A stretch of 64,000 bases of DNA from SIG622 sp045600125 (lineage in GTDB: Bacteria > Bacillota > Clostridia > Oscillospirales > CAG-382), in assembly GCA_045600125.1 (NCBI GenBank), contig JAZRXH010000135.1, positions 27,519 through 91,518 on the forward strand. The letters are read 5' to 3'. A program made the translations under genes and the position numbers. Each line of letters starts with the position of its first letter. Positions within the stretch are counted from its first letter, which is position 1. The notes under the pieces are model-generated. The model worked only from the letters and a program-made list of their open reading frames with translations, did no database searches and had not been told where the DNA came from. Below, one piece after another: positions 43,589 to 52,601 of the stretch.

Positions 43589-45043
43589 TTGGAAAAAAAA
43601 ACAGTAATATCGAATTTTTTGTGGCGCTTTGCCGAGCGCTGCGGCGCGCAGGGCGTGACATTTATCGTTTCGCTCGTCCTTGCACGGCTTCTCGAACCGT
43701 CGGTCTACGGTACGGTCGCTCTTGTCACCGTTTTCACGGCGATCCTGCAGGTATTCGTGGACAGCGGTCTTGCCAATGCGCTGATACAGAAAAAGGATGC
43801 GGATGATCTGGATTTTTCAAGCGTTTTCTTTTTCAACATTGCGTCCTGCACCGTGCTTTATCTGCTCATGTTCTTTGCTGCTCCGTATATAGCCGCCTTT
43901 TATGAAAAGCCGGAGCTTGTTCCCATTGTCCGGGTAATGTCGCTTTCGCTGATCATTTCGGGCGTTAAGGGCGTTCAGGTTTCTTACGTATCCAAAAATC
44001 TGCTCTTCAGAAGATTCTTCTGGGCAACGCTCGGCGGCACGATCGGTGCTGCCGTGATCGGCATCTGGATGGCCTATGCCGGTTTTGGCGTATGGGCTCT
44101 TATTTCGCAGAATCTGTTTAATATGCTGGTGGATACGATCATTTTGTGGATCACGGTAAAATTCAGACCGAAGCTGGTGTTCTCCTTTTCAAGGCTGAAG
44201 GGACTTCTGTCATACGGTTGGAAATTCCTTGTGTCCTCAATCATCGACACCCTTTACAACAACCTCAGGTCTCTTCTTATCGGTAAGCTCTATACCGACG
44301 CCGACCTTGCCTTTTACAACAAGGGAAAGACTTTCCCTCATCTGTTCATTACAAATATCAACGCCTCGATCGACAGTGTGCTTCTTCCGGTCATGTCAAA
44401 AGAGCAGGATGACAAGGCAAAAGTTAAAGAAATGACACGCCGCGCCATAAGGACCAGCTCTTATATCATGATGCCGATGATGATGGGACTTGCCATATGT
44501 GCCGAGCCGCTTATCCGACTGCTCCTTACGGAAAAATGGCTGCCCTGCGTCTTCTTCCTCAGAATTTTTTGCTTTACATATTCCTTTTATCCGATCCATA
44601 CCGCCAACCTCAACGCCATCAAAGCCATGGGGCGAAGCGATCTTTTCCTGAAGCTCGAGATAATCAAGAAAACATACGGTCTTCTGCTTCTTTTGGGAAC
44701 GATCCGAATCAGCGTCAAGGCTATGGCATCCAGTCTTCTTTTGACCTCCGTACTCAGTCAGATCACGAACTCCTGGCCGAACAAAAAGCTTCTCGGGTAC
44801 AGTTATCTTGAGCAGCTGAAGGATATGCTTCCCCAGATATCGCTTTCCTGCTTTATGGGCGCTACCGTTTACTGCGTGACGTTCCTTGGTCTTGGCGATA
44901 TCGTTACGCTTCTCATTCAGGTGCCGCTGGGTGTTGCCATTTACCTTGGCGGTTCAATCCTTTTCAAGCTCGAAAGCTATCGGTATGCGCTCGGTCTATT
45001 GAAGGATTTTTTTGCCAAAAAGGGAAAGGCGGCAAACGCCTGA
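43589..45043 (+). CDS. wzx: polysaccharide flippase (Wzx-like, MOP superfamily)
   Basis: This 484-aa membrane protein has about 12-14 hydrophobic segments. The N-terminal pattern F-L-W-R-F-A-E-R-C-G-A-Q-G-V and V-L-A-R-L-L-E-P-S-V-Y-G-T-V is the standard opening of Wzx/MviN-like oligosaccharide flippases such as WzxC. It would move lipid-linked repeat units across the membrane before polymerisation. It starts with TTG, eight bases after a strong GGAAGGAG; no ATG is better placed. It returns to the higher GC of the locus after the AT-rich GT2 genes. Confidence 0.92.
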   Translation: MEKKTVISNFLWRFAERCGAQGVTFIVSLVLARLLEPSVYGTVALVTVFTAILQVFVDSGLANALIQKKDADDLDFSSVFFFNIASCTVLYLLMFFAAPYIAAFYEKPELVPIVRVMSLSLIISGVKGVQVSYVSKNLLFRRFFWATLGGTIGAAVIGIWMAYAGFGVWALISQNLFNMLVDTIILWITVKFRPKLVFSFSRLKGLLSYGWKFLVSSIIDTLYNNLRSLLIGKLYTDADLAFYNKGKTFPHLFITNINASIDSVLLPVMSKEQDDKAKVKEMTRRAIRTSSYIMMPMMMGLAICAEPLIRLLLTEKWLPCVFFLRIFCFTYSFYPIHTANLNAIKAMGRSDLFLKLEIIKKTYGLLLLLGTIRISVKAMASSLLLTSVLSQITNSWPNKKLLGYSYLEQLKDMLPQISLSCFMGATVYCVTFLGLGDIVTLLIQVPLGVAIYLGGSILFKLESYRYALGLLKDFFAKKGKAANA

Positions 45044-45139
45044 GCGCCGTTTCCGGACCCGAACGCATCTGTCCCGGAAACACGATACAAACGAAAAACA
45101 CCACCGTCGTTCACAATGCAGAAAGGAACGGTCATCATC

Positions 45140-48073
45140 ATGACACCTATCTCCCCGGCTCTGTATCTATCCCAGGGCTATGAAGACGCTGAGGCGGATT
45201 ACAGCCGTGCGCTGTCGAATCCTTCCTTCCCCACCTGGGACTACATCATCATAACCGCCTCCAACGAAACGCAGGCAGAAGGGTATCGGGCGCAGCTTGC
45301 CGTCCGGACTCTTCCGGCACGCACCCGGTTTGCGGTCATTCCCGACGAGGGCGGTGAGCGTGTCGGCAGCGGCGGAGCCACTCTTTCGGCGATCCGCTAC
45401 GTGATGGAAAACGGCGGGCTTGCGGGAAAGAAAATTCTGGTCATTCATTCCGGCGGCGACAGCAAGAGGGTTCCGCAGTATTCCGCTCTCGGGAAGCTGT
45501 TTTCCCCGGTGGCGCACGAACTGCCCGGCGGCAGAGCGTCGACGCTGTTCGATGAGTTTATGATCGCAACGAGCTCTGTCCCTTCAAGGCTTCCTTCGGG
45601 GATGCTTCTGTTATCCGGGGACGTGCTTCTTCTCTTCAATTCCCTGCTGATCGATTACAGCGGCAAGGGAGCGGCGGCAATTTCCTTCAACGAGCCTGCC
45701 GAGACCGGAAAGAACCACGGAGTCTATCTTGCGGGCGACGACGGGAACGTAAAGAGGTTTCTGCACAAGCAGAGTGTGGAAACGCTGACAAAGCTCGGAG
45801 CCGTAAATGAAAACGGCGACGTTTCCATCGACACCGGCGCCATACTGTTCGGCACCGGGATGCTGGAGGCGCTGTACGGACTTATTGACACCGAAGAAAA
45901 ATACAGGACTCTTGTCAATCCCACGGTGCGGCTTTCTCTTTACGGGGATTTTCAGTATCCTCTTGCCGAAGACAGCACCTTGGAGGACTTTTATCTGGAG
46001 ACTCCCGAGGGCAGCTTCTGCGAGGAGCTGAAGGCGGCAAGGACGCTGATCTGGCGCACCCTTCGTCCCTTCCGGATGAAGCTGTTGCGGCTTGCGCCGG
46101 CGAAGTTCATCCATTTCGGCACCAGCCGTGAGATCCTTTCGCTGATGAGCGGCGGTATCGACTCCTACCGTGAGCTTGGGTGGTCAAGGCACACCGTCAG
46201 CTCCTTTGACGGGGAAACGGCGGGGTACAATTCCGTTCTATCTCCGAGGGCAAGGGTGGGCAAAGGCTGTTATATTGAAACGAGCTATGTACACTCCGCG
46301 GCGTCTGTCGGGGACGGCAGTATCATTTCCTATGCGGAGGTGACCGATGAGGTCATTCCGTCCGGAGTCGTGGTCCACGGGCTGAAGCTGCGGGGCGGTC
46401 GCTTCGTATGCAGGCTTTACGGGGTAAACGACAATCCGAAGGAAAACAAGCTGTTCGGAAAAGACCTTGAAGCGTGCGGCATTTCCGGGCTCTGGGAGGA
46501 CGGAGAAGCGCACACCCTTTGGAATGCGCACCTTTACCCGGTATGCGACCGTTTCGGGGAGGCTCTTGCGGCGTCTCTCCGGCTTTACGACCGGATCATG
46601 GGCAATCCCGACGCCTTCCGTGACGATGAAAAAAGCGAGCGCCGCTCTCTGATGTCCGGCTTCAACGACGCCGATTCCGAGGCGATCATTGCATGGGACA
46701 AGCGGATGAGCGAGCTTGTGAAGATGGGGCGCATTTCGGACATGCTTGAGAAGGGCGTACCCGCAAGCCGGTGCGTCGGGATGCTGAATTCTCCTTTGAC
46801 GAAGATCCAGCGGGAATGGCTGGAGCGTCGGCTTCTCCATGCACAGCCCTCCGAGGCGATGCGGCTTCATTATTACATCGGGACTGCCATGGGCGGCACC
46901 GAAGGCGACAGCGAGATTGCCCGCTGCTTTGCGGTAATCGGTGAGACGATCCTGAACAGCGCTGCGGGAGGACTTTCGGAAAACCGGCAGGCGCACATCG
47001 TCTGTGACATTCACGAGGTAAAGCTCCCTCTCCGGGTGAATTTCGGAGGAGGCTGGAGCGACACGCCGCCTTATTGCAACGAATGCGGCGGCACGGTGCT
47101 CAACTGCGCCATTACGCTGGGCGGGTCTCTTCCCGTCAGCGTCGTCCTTGAGAGGACAAGCGAAAACAGGATCATATTCGACAGCCGTGACATGGACGTT
47201 CACGGCGAGTTCGACACGATAGAGCCCCTGCAGAGAGTCGGCGATCCCAGCGATCCCTTTGCGCTCCAGAAGGCGGCGCTTCTTGCCTGCGGGATCATTC
47301 CCCGGAAGGGCGGGGAGCTTTCCGAAATTCTTCGGAGGCTCGGAGGCGGCTTTGTCATGCACAGCGAGGTGGTCGGCGTACCCAAGGGCAGCGGTCTCGG
47401 GACCAGCTCGATCCTTTCCGGCGCCTGCGTCAAGTGTCTGTTCGAGTTCTTTGGGATCGAGTACACCGAGGAAGAGCTGTACAGTCACGTTCTTGTGATG
47501 GAGCAGCTGATGTCCACCGGCGGCGGCTGGCAGGATCAGGTAGGCGGTCTCTCGAAGGGGATCAAGTACATCACAAGCAAGCCCGGGCTTCATCAGAAGC
47601 CGGAGGCAGAGCATCTGGCGCTCTCTCCGGAGGTGGAGGATGAGCTTCAAAAACGCTTCTGCCTTATCTACACGGGGCAAAGACGGCTTGCGAGGAATCT
47701 TCTGCGGGACGTGGTAGGTCGCTACGTGGGGAACGAGAAGGACAGTCTGTACGCTCTCAACGAGATCCAGCGGACGGCGGCGCTCATGCGCTTTGAACTT
47801 CTTAGGGGGCGTGTGGATGAATTTGCAAAGCTTCTCGATTCTCATTGGAGGCTCAGTAAAATGATCGACGCCGGCAGCAGCAACACGCTGATCGATCAGA
47901 TCTTTGACAGCATCGGCGATCTTATCGACGCCAAGATGATCTGCGGCGCCGGCGGCGGCGGTTTTTTGCAGGTCCTCATGAAAAAGAGCGTTACCAGGGA
48001 CGATATCCATAGGCGGCTGAAGGAGGTCTTCTCGGACAGCACCATCGACGTCTGGGAATGCGAGCTTTACTGA
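45140..48073 (+). CDS. fkp: bifunctional fucokinase / L-fucose-1-phosphate guanylyltransferase
   Basis: This 977-aa protein matches the Fkp salvage enzyme known from Bacteroides and plants. The N-terminal half (residues 1 to about 600) has the pyrophosphorylase loop V-G-S-G-G-A-T-L near residue 75 and a beta-helical segment around 370-430. From about residue 628 it is a GHMP kinase: L-R-V-N-F-G-G-G-W-S-D-T-P-P, the ATP loop G-S-G-L-G-T-S-S-I near 750 and A-G-G-G-G-F near 935. It converts L-fucose to fucose 1-phosphate and GDP-fucose, so fucose is probably taken from outside and placed in the glycan. GAAAGGAA lies 11 bases before the ATG; the in-frame ATG at 45116 precedes that site. Confidence 0.92.
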   Translation: MTPISPALYLSQGYEDAEADYSRALSNPSFPTWDYIIITASNETQAEGYRAQLAVRTLPARTRFAVIPDEGGERVGSGGATLSAIRYVMENGGLAGKKILVIHSGGDSKRVPQYSALGKLFSPVAHELPGGRASTLFDEFMIATSSVPSRLPSGMLLLSGDVLLLFNSLLIDYSGKGAAAISFNEPAETGKNHGVYLAGDDGNVKRFLHKQSVETLTKLGAVNENGDVSIDTGAILFGTGMLEALYGLIDTEEKYRTLVNPTVRLSLYGDFQYPLAEDSTLEDFYLETPEGSFCEELKAARTLIWRTLRPFRMKLLRLAPAKFIHFGTSREILSLMSGGIDSYRELGWSRHTVSSFDGETAGYNSVLSPRARVGKGCYIETSYVHSAASVGDGSIISYAEVTDEVIPSGVVVHGLKLRGGRFVCRLYGVNDNPKENKLFGKDLEACGISGLWEDGEAHTLWNAHLYPVCDRFGEALAASLRLYDRIMGNPDAFRDDEKSERRSLMSGFNDADSEAIIAWDKRMSELVKMGRISDMLEKGVPASRCVGMLNSPLTKIQREWLERRLLHAQPSEAMRLHYYIGTAMGGTEGDSEIARCFAVIGETILNSAAGGLSENRQAHIVCDIHEVKLPLRVNFGGGWSDTPPYCNECGGTVLNCAITLGGSLPVSVVLERTSENRIIFDSRDMDVHGEFDTIEPLQRVGDPSDPFALQKAALLACGIIPRKGGELSEILRRLGGGFVMHSEVVGVPKGSGLGTSSILSGACVKCLFEFFGIEYTEEELYSHVLVMEQLMSTGGGWQDQVGGLSKGIKYITSKPGLHQKPEAEHLALSPEVEDELQKRFCLIYTGQRRLARNLLRDVVGRYVGNEKDSLYALNEIQRTAALMRFELLRGRVDEFAKLLDSHWRLSKMIDAGSSNTLIDQIFDSIGDLIDAKMICGAGGGGFLQVLMKKSVTRDDIHRRLKEVFSDSTIDVWECELY

Positions 48074-48216
48074 CACGGAAGGCTCGGACTGTCCGGCATT
48101 GACCGTTTTGCACCTTTCCGTGCATGGATCCTGCCTTGCTTTCTCTTTGTTTTCTTTGCACTGCGAAAGGAAAACGGCACAAACGAGGCACAGAAGTACA
48201 AATGAAGGAACTGGTT

Positions 48217-49323
48217 ATGACAATGAAGCAGATAAACGTGACCCGGTCTTCGATGCCGGGATATGATGAATACTGCGAGGAAATAAAAGACCTTTGGGAC
48301 AGCCACTGGCTGACGAATAACGGCGAAAAGCACCGCCGCCTGCAGATGGCGCTGGAGGAGTTTCTGGGCGTTCCCCACGTGACTCTTTACACGAACGGTC
48401 ATCTTGCTCTGGAGGGGATGCTGGAGGGCTTCGGTCTTCCGAAGGGCAGCGAGGTCATCACGACTCCCTTTACGTTTGCTTCCACCACCGGCGCCATTGC
48501 GAGGTGCGGACTCGTTCCGGTATTCTGCGACGTACGGGACGACAACTACTGCATCGACGAGACGAAGCTGGAAGCGCTGGTCACCGAAAAAACGTCGGCT
48601 ATATTGCCGGTACACGTTTACGGGAACATGTGCGACGTGGATGCCATAGACAGAATTGCAAAAAAGCATTCGCTGAAGGTCTTCTACGACGGAGCGCACG
48701 CCTTCGGAGTGAAATACAAAGGGAAATCAAGCGCCGCCTACGGGGACGCCACCATGTTCAGCTTCCATGCGACGAAGGTGTTCAACACCATCGAGGGCGG
48801 TGCGGTCTGCTACGGGGACGACGCTCTCGTACCGAAGCTGGACGCCCTCAAGAGCTTCGGGCTTTCCGGGGAAGAGGGGCTGTTTATCGGCGGGAACGCC
48901 AAGATGAATGAATTTCAGGCGGCGATGGGGCTTTGCAATCTGCGGCATCTGGAAGGCGAGATCGCAAAACGGAAAAAGGCTGCCGAGCGGTATCGTGAGC
49001 TTCTTTCCGGCGTGCCGGGGATAAAGCTCGCGGTTCCAAATAAGGACACGAAAGAGAATTATGCGTATTTCCCCGTCGTTTTCGACGCTTACAAGTTCAC
49101 GAGAGACGAAGTGTTCGAAATGCTTTCCAAGGAAGGGATCACGGCAAGAAAATACTTCTATCCTCTGACAAACAGCCTCGGCTGCTATAGCGGCTTTCCG
49201 ACGGCGGGAGCGGACAAGACACCGACGGCGAAATACTTTTCCGACAGGATCCTGTGTCTGCCGCTGTATGCGGACTTAGCGATAAGCGACGTAGAGCGCA
49301 TTTGCGCTGTCATTCTGAAATAA
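48217..49323 (+). CDS. DegT-family sugar aminotransferase (VioA-like)
   Basis: This 368-aa PLP enzyme has G-S-E-V-I-T-T-P-F-T-F-A-S-T, the cofactor Asp region F-Y-D-G-A-H-A-F-G, and the Schiff-base Lys in S-F-H-A-T-K-V-F-N-T-I-E-G-G, a version typical of dTDP-4-keto-6-deoxyglucose 4-aminotransferases such as VioA. The next genes are rfbA and rfbB, which make that keto sugar, so dTDP-4-amino-4,6-dideoxyglucose (viosamine) is the likely product; this is inference. GGAA precedes the ATG at 48217 by six bases; the ATG at 48223 would fit the 11-12 base leader spacing seen elsewhere. Confidence 0.87.
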   Translation: MTMKQINVTRSSMPGYDEYCEEIKDLWDSHWLTNNGEKHRRLQMALEEFLGVPHVTLYTNGHLALEGMLEGFGLPKGSEVITTPFTFASTTGAIARCGLVPVFCDVRDDNYCIDETKLEALVTEKTSAILPVHVYGNMCDVDAIDRIAKKHSLKVFYDGAHAFGVKYKGKSSAAYGDATMFSFHATKVFNTIEGGAVCYGDDALVPKLDALKSFGLSGEEGLFIGGNAKMNEFQAAMGLCNLRHLEGEIAKRKKAAERYRELLSGVPGIKLAVPNKDTKENYAYFPVVFDAYKFTRDEVFEMLSKEGITARKYFYPLTNSLGCYSGFPTAGADKTPTAKYFSDRILCLPLYADLAISDVERICAVILK

Positions 49324-49351
49324 AGCACTGTTCTATGGTTCAAAAAGGGTG

Positions 49352-49365
49352 ATACGGCACCGTAT
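49352..49365. promoter_or_regulatory. perfect palindrome upstream of rfbA
   Basis: ATACGG and CCGTAT are separated by two bases, about 70 bases before the rfbA start in a 110-base gap. It could be the binding site of the nearby XRE-type regulator (52602-53363); no second copy of equal quality was found before that gene, so the assignment is weak. Confidence 0.3.
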
Positions 49366-49433
49366 TCCCGTACAGTCCTGCGTCCCGTTCCGAAGAAGTG
49401 CGGATGCGGAAAGGAAAGGTCAAAATCACAGCT

Positions 49434-50309
49434 ATGAAGGGTATCATACTCGCCGGAGGAAAAGGCACCCGCCTTTATCCCATGACAAAGGTCATTTCCA
49501 AGCAGCTGCTTCCGATTTACGACAAGCCGCTGATCTACTATCCCCTCTCGGTTCTCATGCTTGCGGGAATACGGGAGATCCTCATCATATCCACGCCCGA
49601 GGACACGCCGATGTACGAGCGGCTTCTCGGCGACGGCTCGAAAATCGGCATAAAGCTCTCTTACAGGGTGCAGGAAACGCCGAGAGGTCTTGCGGACGCT
49701 TTTATTCTCGGTGAGGATTTTATAGGGCAGGACAGCGTTTGTCTGATCCTCGGGGACAACGTATTCTACGGGCAGGATATGACGAGGTGCCTTCGGGCGG
49801 CGATGTCGCACACGAGCGGGGCGACCATCTTCGGTTATCCGGTCAAGGATGCGAGGTCCTTTGGCGTAGTGGAATTCGACAAGGACCGTAAGGTACTGTC
49901 CATTGAGGAAAAACCGGAGCATCCGAAGTCGAATTATGCAGTGCCGGGACTTTACTTCTACGACAACCGTGTGATCGAGATCGCCAAAAACGTAAAGCCC
50001 TCAAGAAGGGGCGAAATAGAGATCACAGCCGTAAACAATGCATATCTCGAGGCGGGCGAGCTGCGGGTGACGCTTCTCGGCAGAGGCATGGCATGGCTGG
50101 ACACCGGCACGCCGGAGGGAATGCTGAAGGCTTCGGAGTTTGTGGAGGCCGTTCAGGACCGTCAGGGGTTCTACGTTTCCTGCATCGAGGAAATCGCATG
50201 GCGGCGGGGCTTCATTGACAGAGAGCAGCTTCTGCGTCTCGGCGAGGAGCTGAAAATGACGGAATACGGTCGGTATCTGATCAGTCTTGCCGAGAATGAG
50301 AATACATAA
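49434..50309 (+). CDS. rfbA: glucose-1-phosphate thymidylyltransferase
   Basis: This 291-aa protein carries all family landmarks: I-I-L-A-G-G-K-G-T-R-L-Y-P near the N-terminus, K-Q-L-L-P-I-Y-D-K-P-L-I-Y-Y-P, I-L-G-D-N-V-F-Y-G and W-L-D-T-G-T-P-E-G-M. It makes dTDP-glucose from glucose 1-phosphate and dTTP, the entry to dTDP-sugar synthesis. The ATG follows GGAAAGG with a rather long spacer; the open frame upstream is not needed. It is followed 16 bases later by rfbB. Length equals the family norm. Confidence 0.97.
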   Translation: MKGIILAGGKGTRLYPMTKVISKQLLPIYDKPLIYYPLSVLMLAGIREILIISTPEDTPMYERLLGDGSKIGIKLSYRVQETPRGLADAFILGEDFIGQDSVCLILGDNVFYGQDMTRCLRAAMSHTSGATIFGYPVKDARSFGVVEFDKDRKVLSIEEKPEHPKSNYAVPGLYFYDNRVIEIAKNVKPSRRGEIEITAVNNAYLEAGELRVTLLGRGMAWLDTGTPEGMLKASEFVEAVQDRQGFYVSCIEEIAWRRGFIDREQLLRLGEELKMTEYGRYLISLAENENT

Positions 50310-50325
50310 CTGATTGAGGTTTGAA

Positions 50326-51351
50326 ATGAAAAAGACAGTTCTTGTTACCGGCGGCGCCGGTTTCATCGGTTCCAACTTTGTCTATCTTCTTTTGAAAGAG
50401 CGCCCGGAATGGCGGGTGGTGTGTGTGGACGCGCTGACCTATGCGGCGAACATCCACACCCTTTCGGCGGCGATGGAAAATCCGGATTTCACCTTTTACC
50501 GGGAGGACATCCGGAACCGGGAAGGGATCTTTGCCATCTTCGAGAAGGAGCATCCGGACATCGTCGTGAATTTTGCGGCGGAGTCCCACGTGGACAGATC
50601 CATTGAAAATCCGGGGATCTTTCTTGAAACGAACATACTCGGAACGCAGGTGATGATGGATGCTTGCCGGAAGTACGGCGTCGAGCGTTTCCATCAGATA
50701 GGTACCGACGAGGTATACGGCGATCTGCCGCTGGACAGACCGGATCTTTTCTTCACCGAAAAGACACCCATATGCACCAGCAGTCCGTACAGCACGTCGA
50801 AGGCTTCGGCGGATCTTCTGGCGCTTGCCTATCACCGCACCTACGGGCTTCCGGTGACGGTTTCCCGCTGCTCCAACAACTACGGGGCGTACCAGTTCCC
50901 GGAGAAGCTGATTCCTCTGATGATCAACAATGCGCTGCACGACAAGGCTCTTCCGGTATACGGGGAAGGTCTTAACGTACGGGACTGGCTGTACGTGGAG
51001 GATCACTGCGAGGCGATCCTTCTCATCCTTGAAAAAGGAAGAGTGGGCGAGGTCTACAACATCGGCGGGCACAACGAGCAGACGAATATTGATATCGTGA
51101 AGATCATTCTTTCCGAGCTCGGGAAGCCGGAATCGCTCATCACCCACGTGGCGGACCGCAAAGGGCACGACCGTCGGTACGCCATCGATCCCGCAAAGAT
51201 ATGCCGGGAGCTGGGCTGGCTGCCGAAGACGAAGTTTGCGGATGGCATAAAGGTTACCATCCGCTGGTACCTCGAGAACCGGGCGTGGATGGACGAGGTG
51301 ACGAGCGGGGAATATGTGCAGTACTATGACAGAATGTACGGCAAAAGATAA
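50326..51351 (+). CDS. rfbB: dTDP-glucose 4,6-dehydratase
   Basis: This 341-aa SDR-fold enzyme has the N-terminal T-G-G-A-G-F-I-G-S-N-F, N-F-A-A-E-S-H-V-D-R-S, T-D-E-V-Y-G, the active-site Y-S-T-S-K and W-L-Y-V-E-D-H-C. It turns dTDP-glucose into dTDP-4-keto-6-deoxyglucose. rfbC and rfbD, which lead to rhamnose, are absent from the window, whereas a VioA-like aminotransferase lies two genes upstream. A TTGAGG site precedes the ATG at 50326. Key catalytic residues appear intact. Confidence 0.97.
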   Translation: MKKTVLVTGGAGFIGSNFVYLLLKERPEWRVVCVDALTYAANIHTLSAAMENPDFTFYREDIRNREGIFAIFEKEHPDIVVNFAAESHVDRSIENPGIFLETNILGTQVMMDACRKYGVERFHQIGTDEVYGDLPLDRPDLFFTEKTPICTSSPYSTSKASADLLALAYHRTYGLPVTVSRCSNNYGAYQFPEKLIPLMINNALHDKALPVYGEGLNVRDWLYVEDHCEAILLILEKGRVGEVYNIGGHNEQTNIDIVKIILSELGKPESLITHVADRKGHDRRYAIDPAKICRELGWLPKTKFADGIKVTIRWYLENRAWMDEVTSGEYVQYYDRMYGKR

Positions 51352-51379
51352 CCGGGGCAAATGAAAGGGGAAAACAATT

Positions 51380-52555
51380 ATGGAACTTATCCGAGGACGC
51401 TGGTATAAAAAATATATAAACTGTCCGGAAGACAAGAGGGATTTTGACATCCTGAGACGCGGTTACTGCCTTTCGCATGAGGTTCTCGCACAGAACTATT
51501 GCAGTGAATTCTGCGTTCCGGATATATCCGAGGAAGAGAAAAATGCCATCACCGAATACTGGTCAAAATTCGGGATCTCTGTCACTGATTACAGCTGGCA
51601 CAGAATGTACTATCATGTCACCGGAATCCATGACGTCCGTTTTGTGCCGGATCCCGTCGTAGGGCTATGCGTTTACGCCTACTACAACGACAGAGGCTAT
51701 GAGGACGCATGGCGGGATAAGAATATGTTTGAACGTCTTCTTCCGGCTATTCCTTTCCCGACCACACTCGGCAAGCGTATAAGAGGAAGGTTCTTCGTTC
51801 CGAAGGAAGGCTATCTCCCCTGCGGCGATGAAAGCGAAAAGATGTTTGCCTCGCTTATATACGACCTTGTCAAAAGATATGGATACACCCACATCATCAT
51901 CAAAAACACCCGTGATACCGGCTTTGGAAAAAACGTCGGGAAATACCGCATTTCCTGCGTGGACGATGTGCTGAAAGCCCTTGACGAATGGAGCGCAAGA
52001 GAGAATTTCATCGTGCAGGAATGCATCCGGCAGCATGACATTCTTGCTTCCTTCAATAATAGCTCTACCAATATGCTGCGCATCTGCTCGTGGCGTCACG
52101 GAAACAAAGTCGACATCATGTTTGCGGCGGTAAGATGCGGCATAGACGGCTTTGCCACTGACGTTGTCTTTGTAAACGGAAAAGAGCTTGTAAATCTTGT
52201 GGGGATATCCAAAGACGGTATTCTTGATAATAAAATGCTGAATCAGGATGGTCAGTTTGTCCGGGAGCTTCCCGCAGGCGTGAAAATTCCTTCATGGGAC
52301 AAAATCGTGGACATCATTAAGAGCAATCACTTATTGCTCGACAACTTTGACTTTGTCGGATGGGATTTCACCATTGATTCCACCGGAGAGCCCCGCTGCT
52401 TTGAATGGAATATTTCCTGGCCGGGATCCGTGCTGTATCAGTATGTCAACGGTCCGTTATACGGTGACATGACCGAGGAGGTCTTTGCATTTTTGAATGA
52501 TGAGAAGAACCGAGACAACTATATTCCGTATTATATGAGGGCAAAGAAAAAATGA
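51380..52555 (+). CDS. sugar-transfer-associated ATP-grasp protein, copy 2
   Basis: This 391-aa protein has the same general layout as the one at 27192: a long N-terminal helical part (about 1-150), then an ATP-grasp core with H-I-I-I-K-N-T-R-D-T-G-F-G-K, S-S-T-N-M-L-R-I-C-S, and a metal-binding end F-V-G-W-D-F-T-I-D plus F-E-W-N-I-S-W-P-G. It lies 28 bases after rfbB and 46 before the XRE regulator, in the dTDP-sugar block. It could acylate the 4-amino group of the dTDP-derived sugar with an amino acid, but no member of the family known to me has a settled reaction. AAAGGGGAAA precedes the ATG. Confidence 0.75.
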   Translation: MELIRGRWYKKYINCPEDKRDFDILRRGYCLSHEVLAQNYCSEFCVPDISEEEKNAITEYWSKFGISVTDYSWHRMYYHVTGIHDVRFVPDPVVGLCVYAYYNDRGYEDAWRDKNMFERLLPAIPFPTTLGKRIRGRFFVPKEGYLPCGDESEKMFASLIYDLVKRYGYTHIIIKNTRDTGFGKNVGKYRISCVDDVLKALDEWSARENFIVQECIRQHDILASFNNSSTNMLRICSWRHGNKVDIMFAAVRCGIDGFATDVVFVNGKELVNLVGISKDGILDNKMLNQDGQFVRELPAGVKIPSWDKIVDIIKSNHLLLDNFDFVGWDFTIDSTGEPRCFEWNISWPGSVLYQYVNGPLYGDMTEEVFAFLNDEKNRDNYIPYYMRAKKK

Positions 52556-52601
52556 ACGTTTTCCGTCATGGTACGGGCAGCGGTATACATAGAGGTGTTT
52601 T

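Noticed and set aside
46238..48076. Antisense frame of 612 codons over the Fkp C-terminal half
   Set aside because: It lacks motifs; the sense strand encodes a complete GHMP kinase domain.
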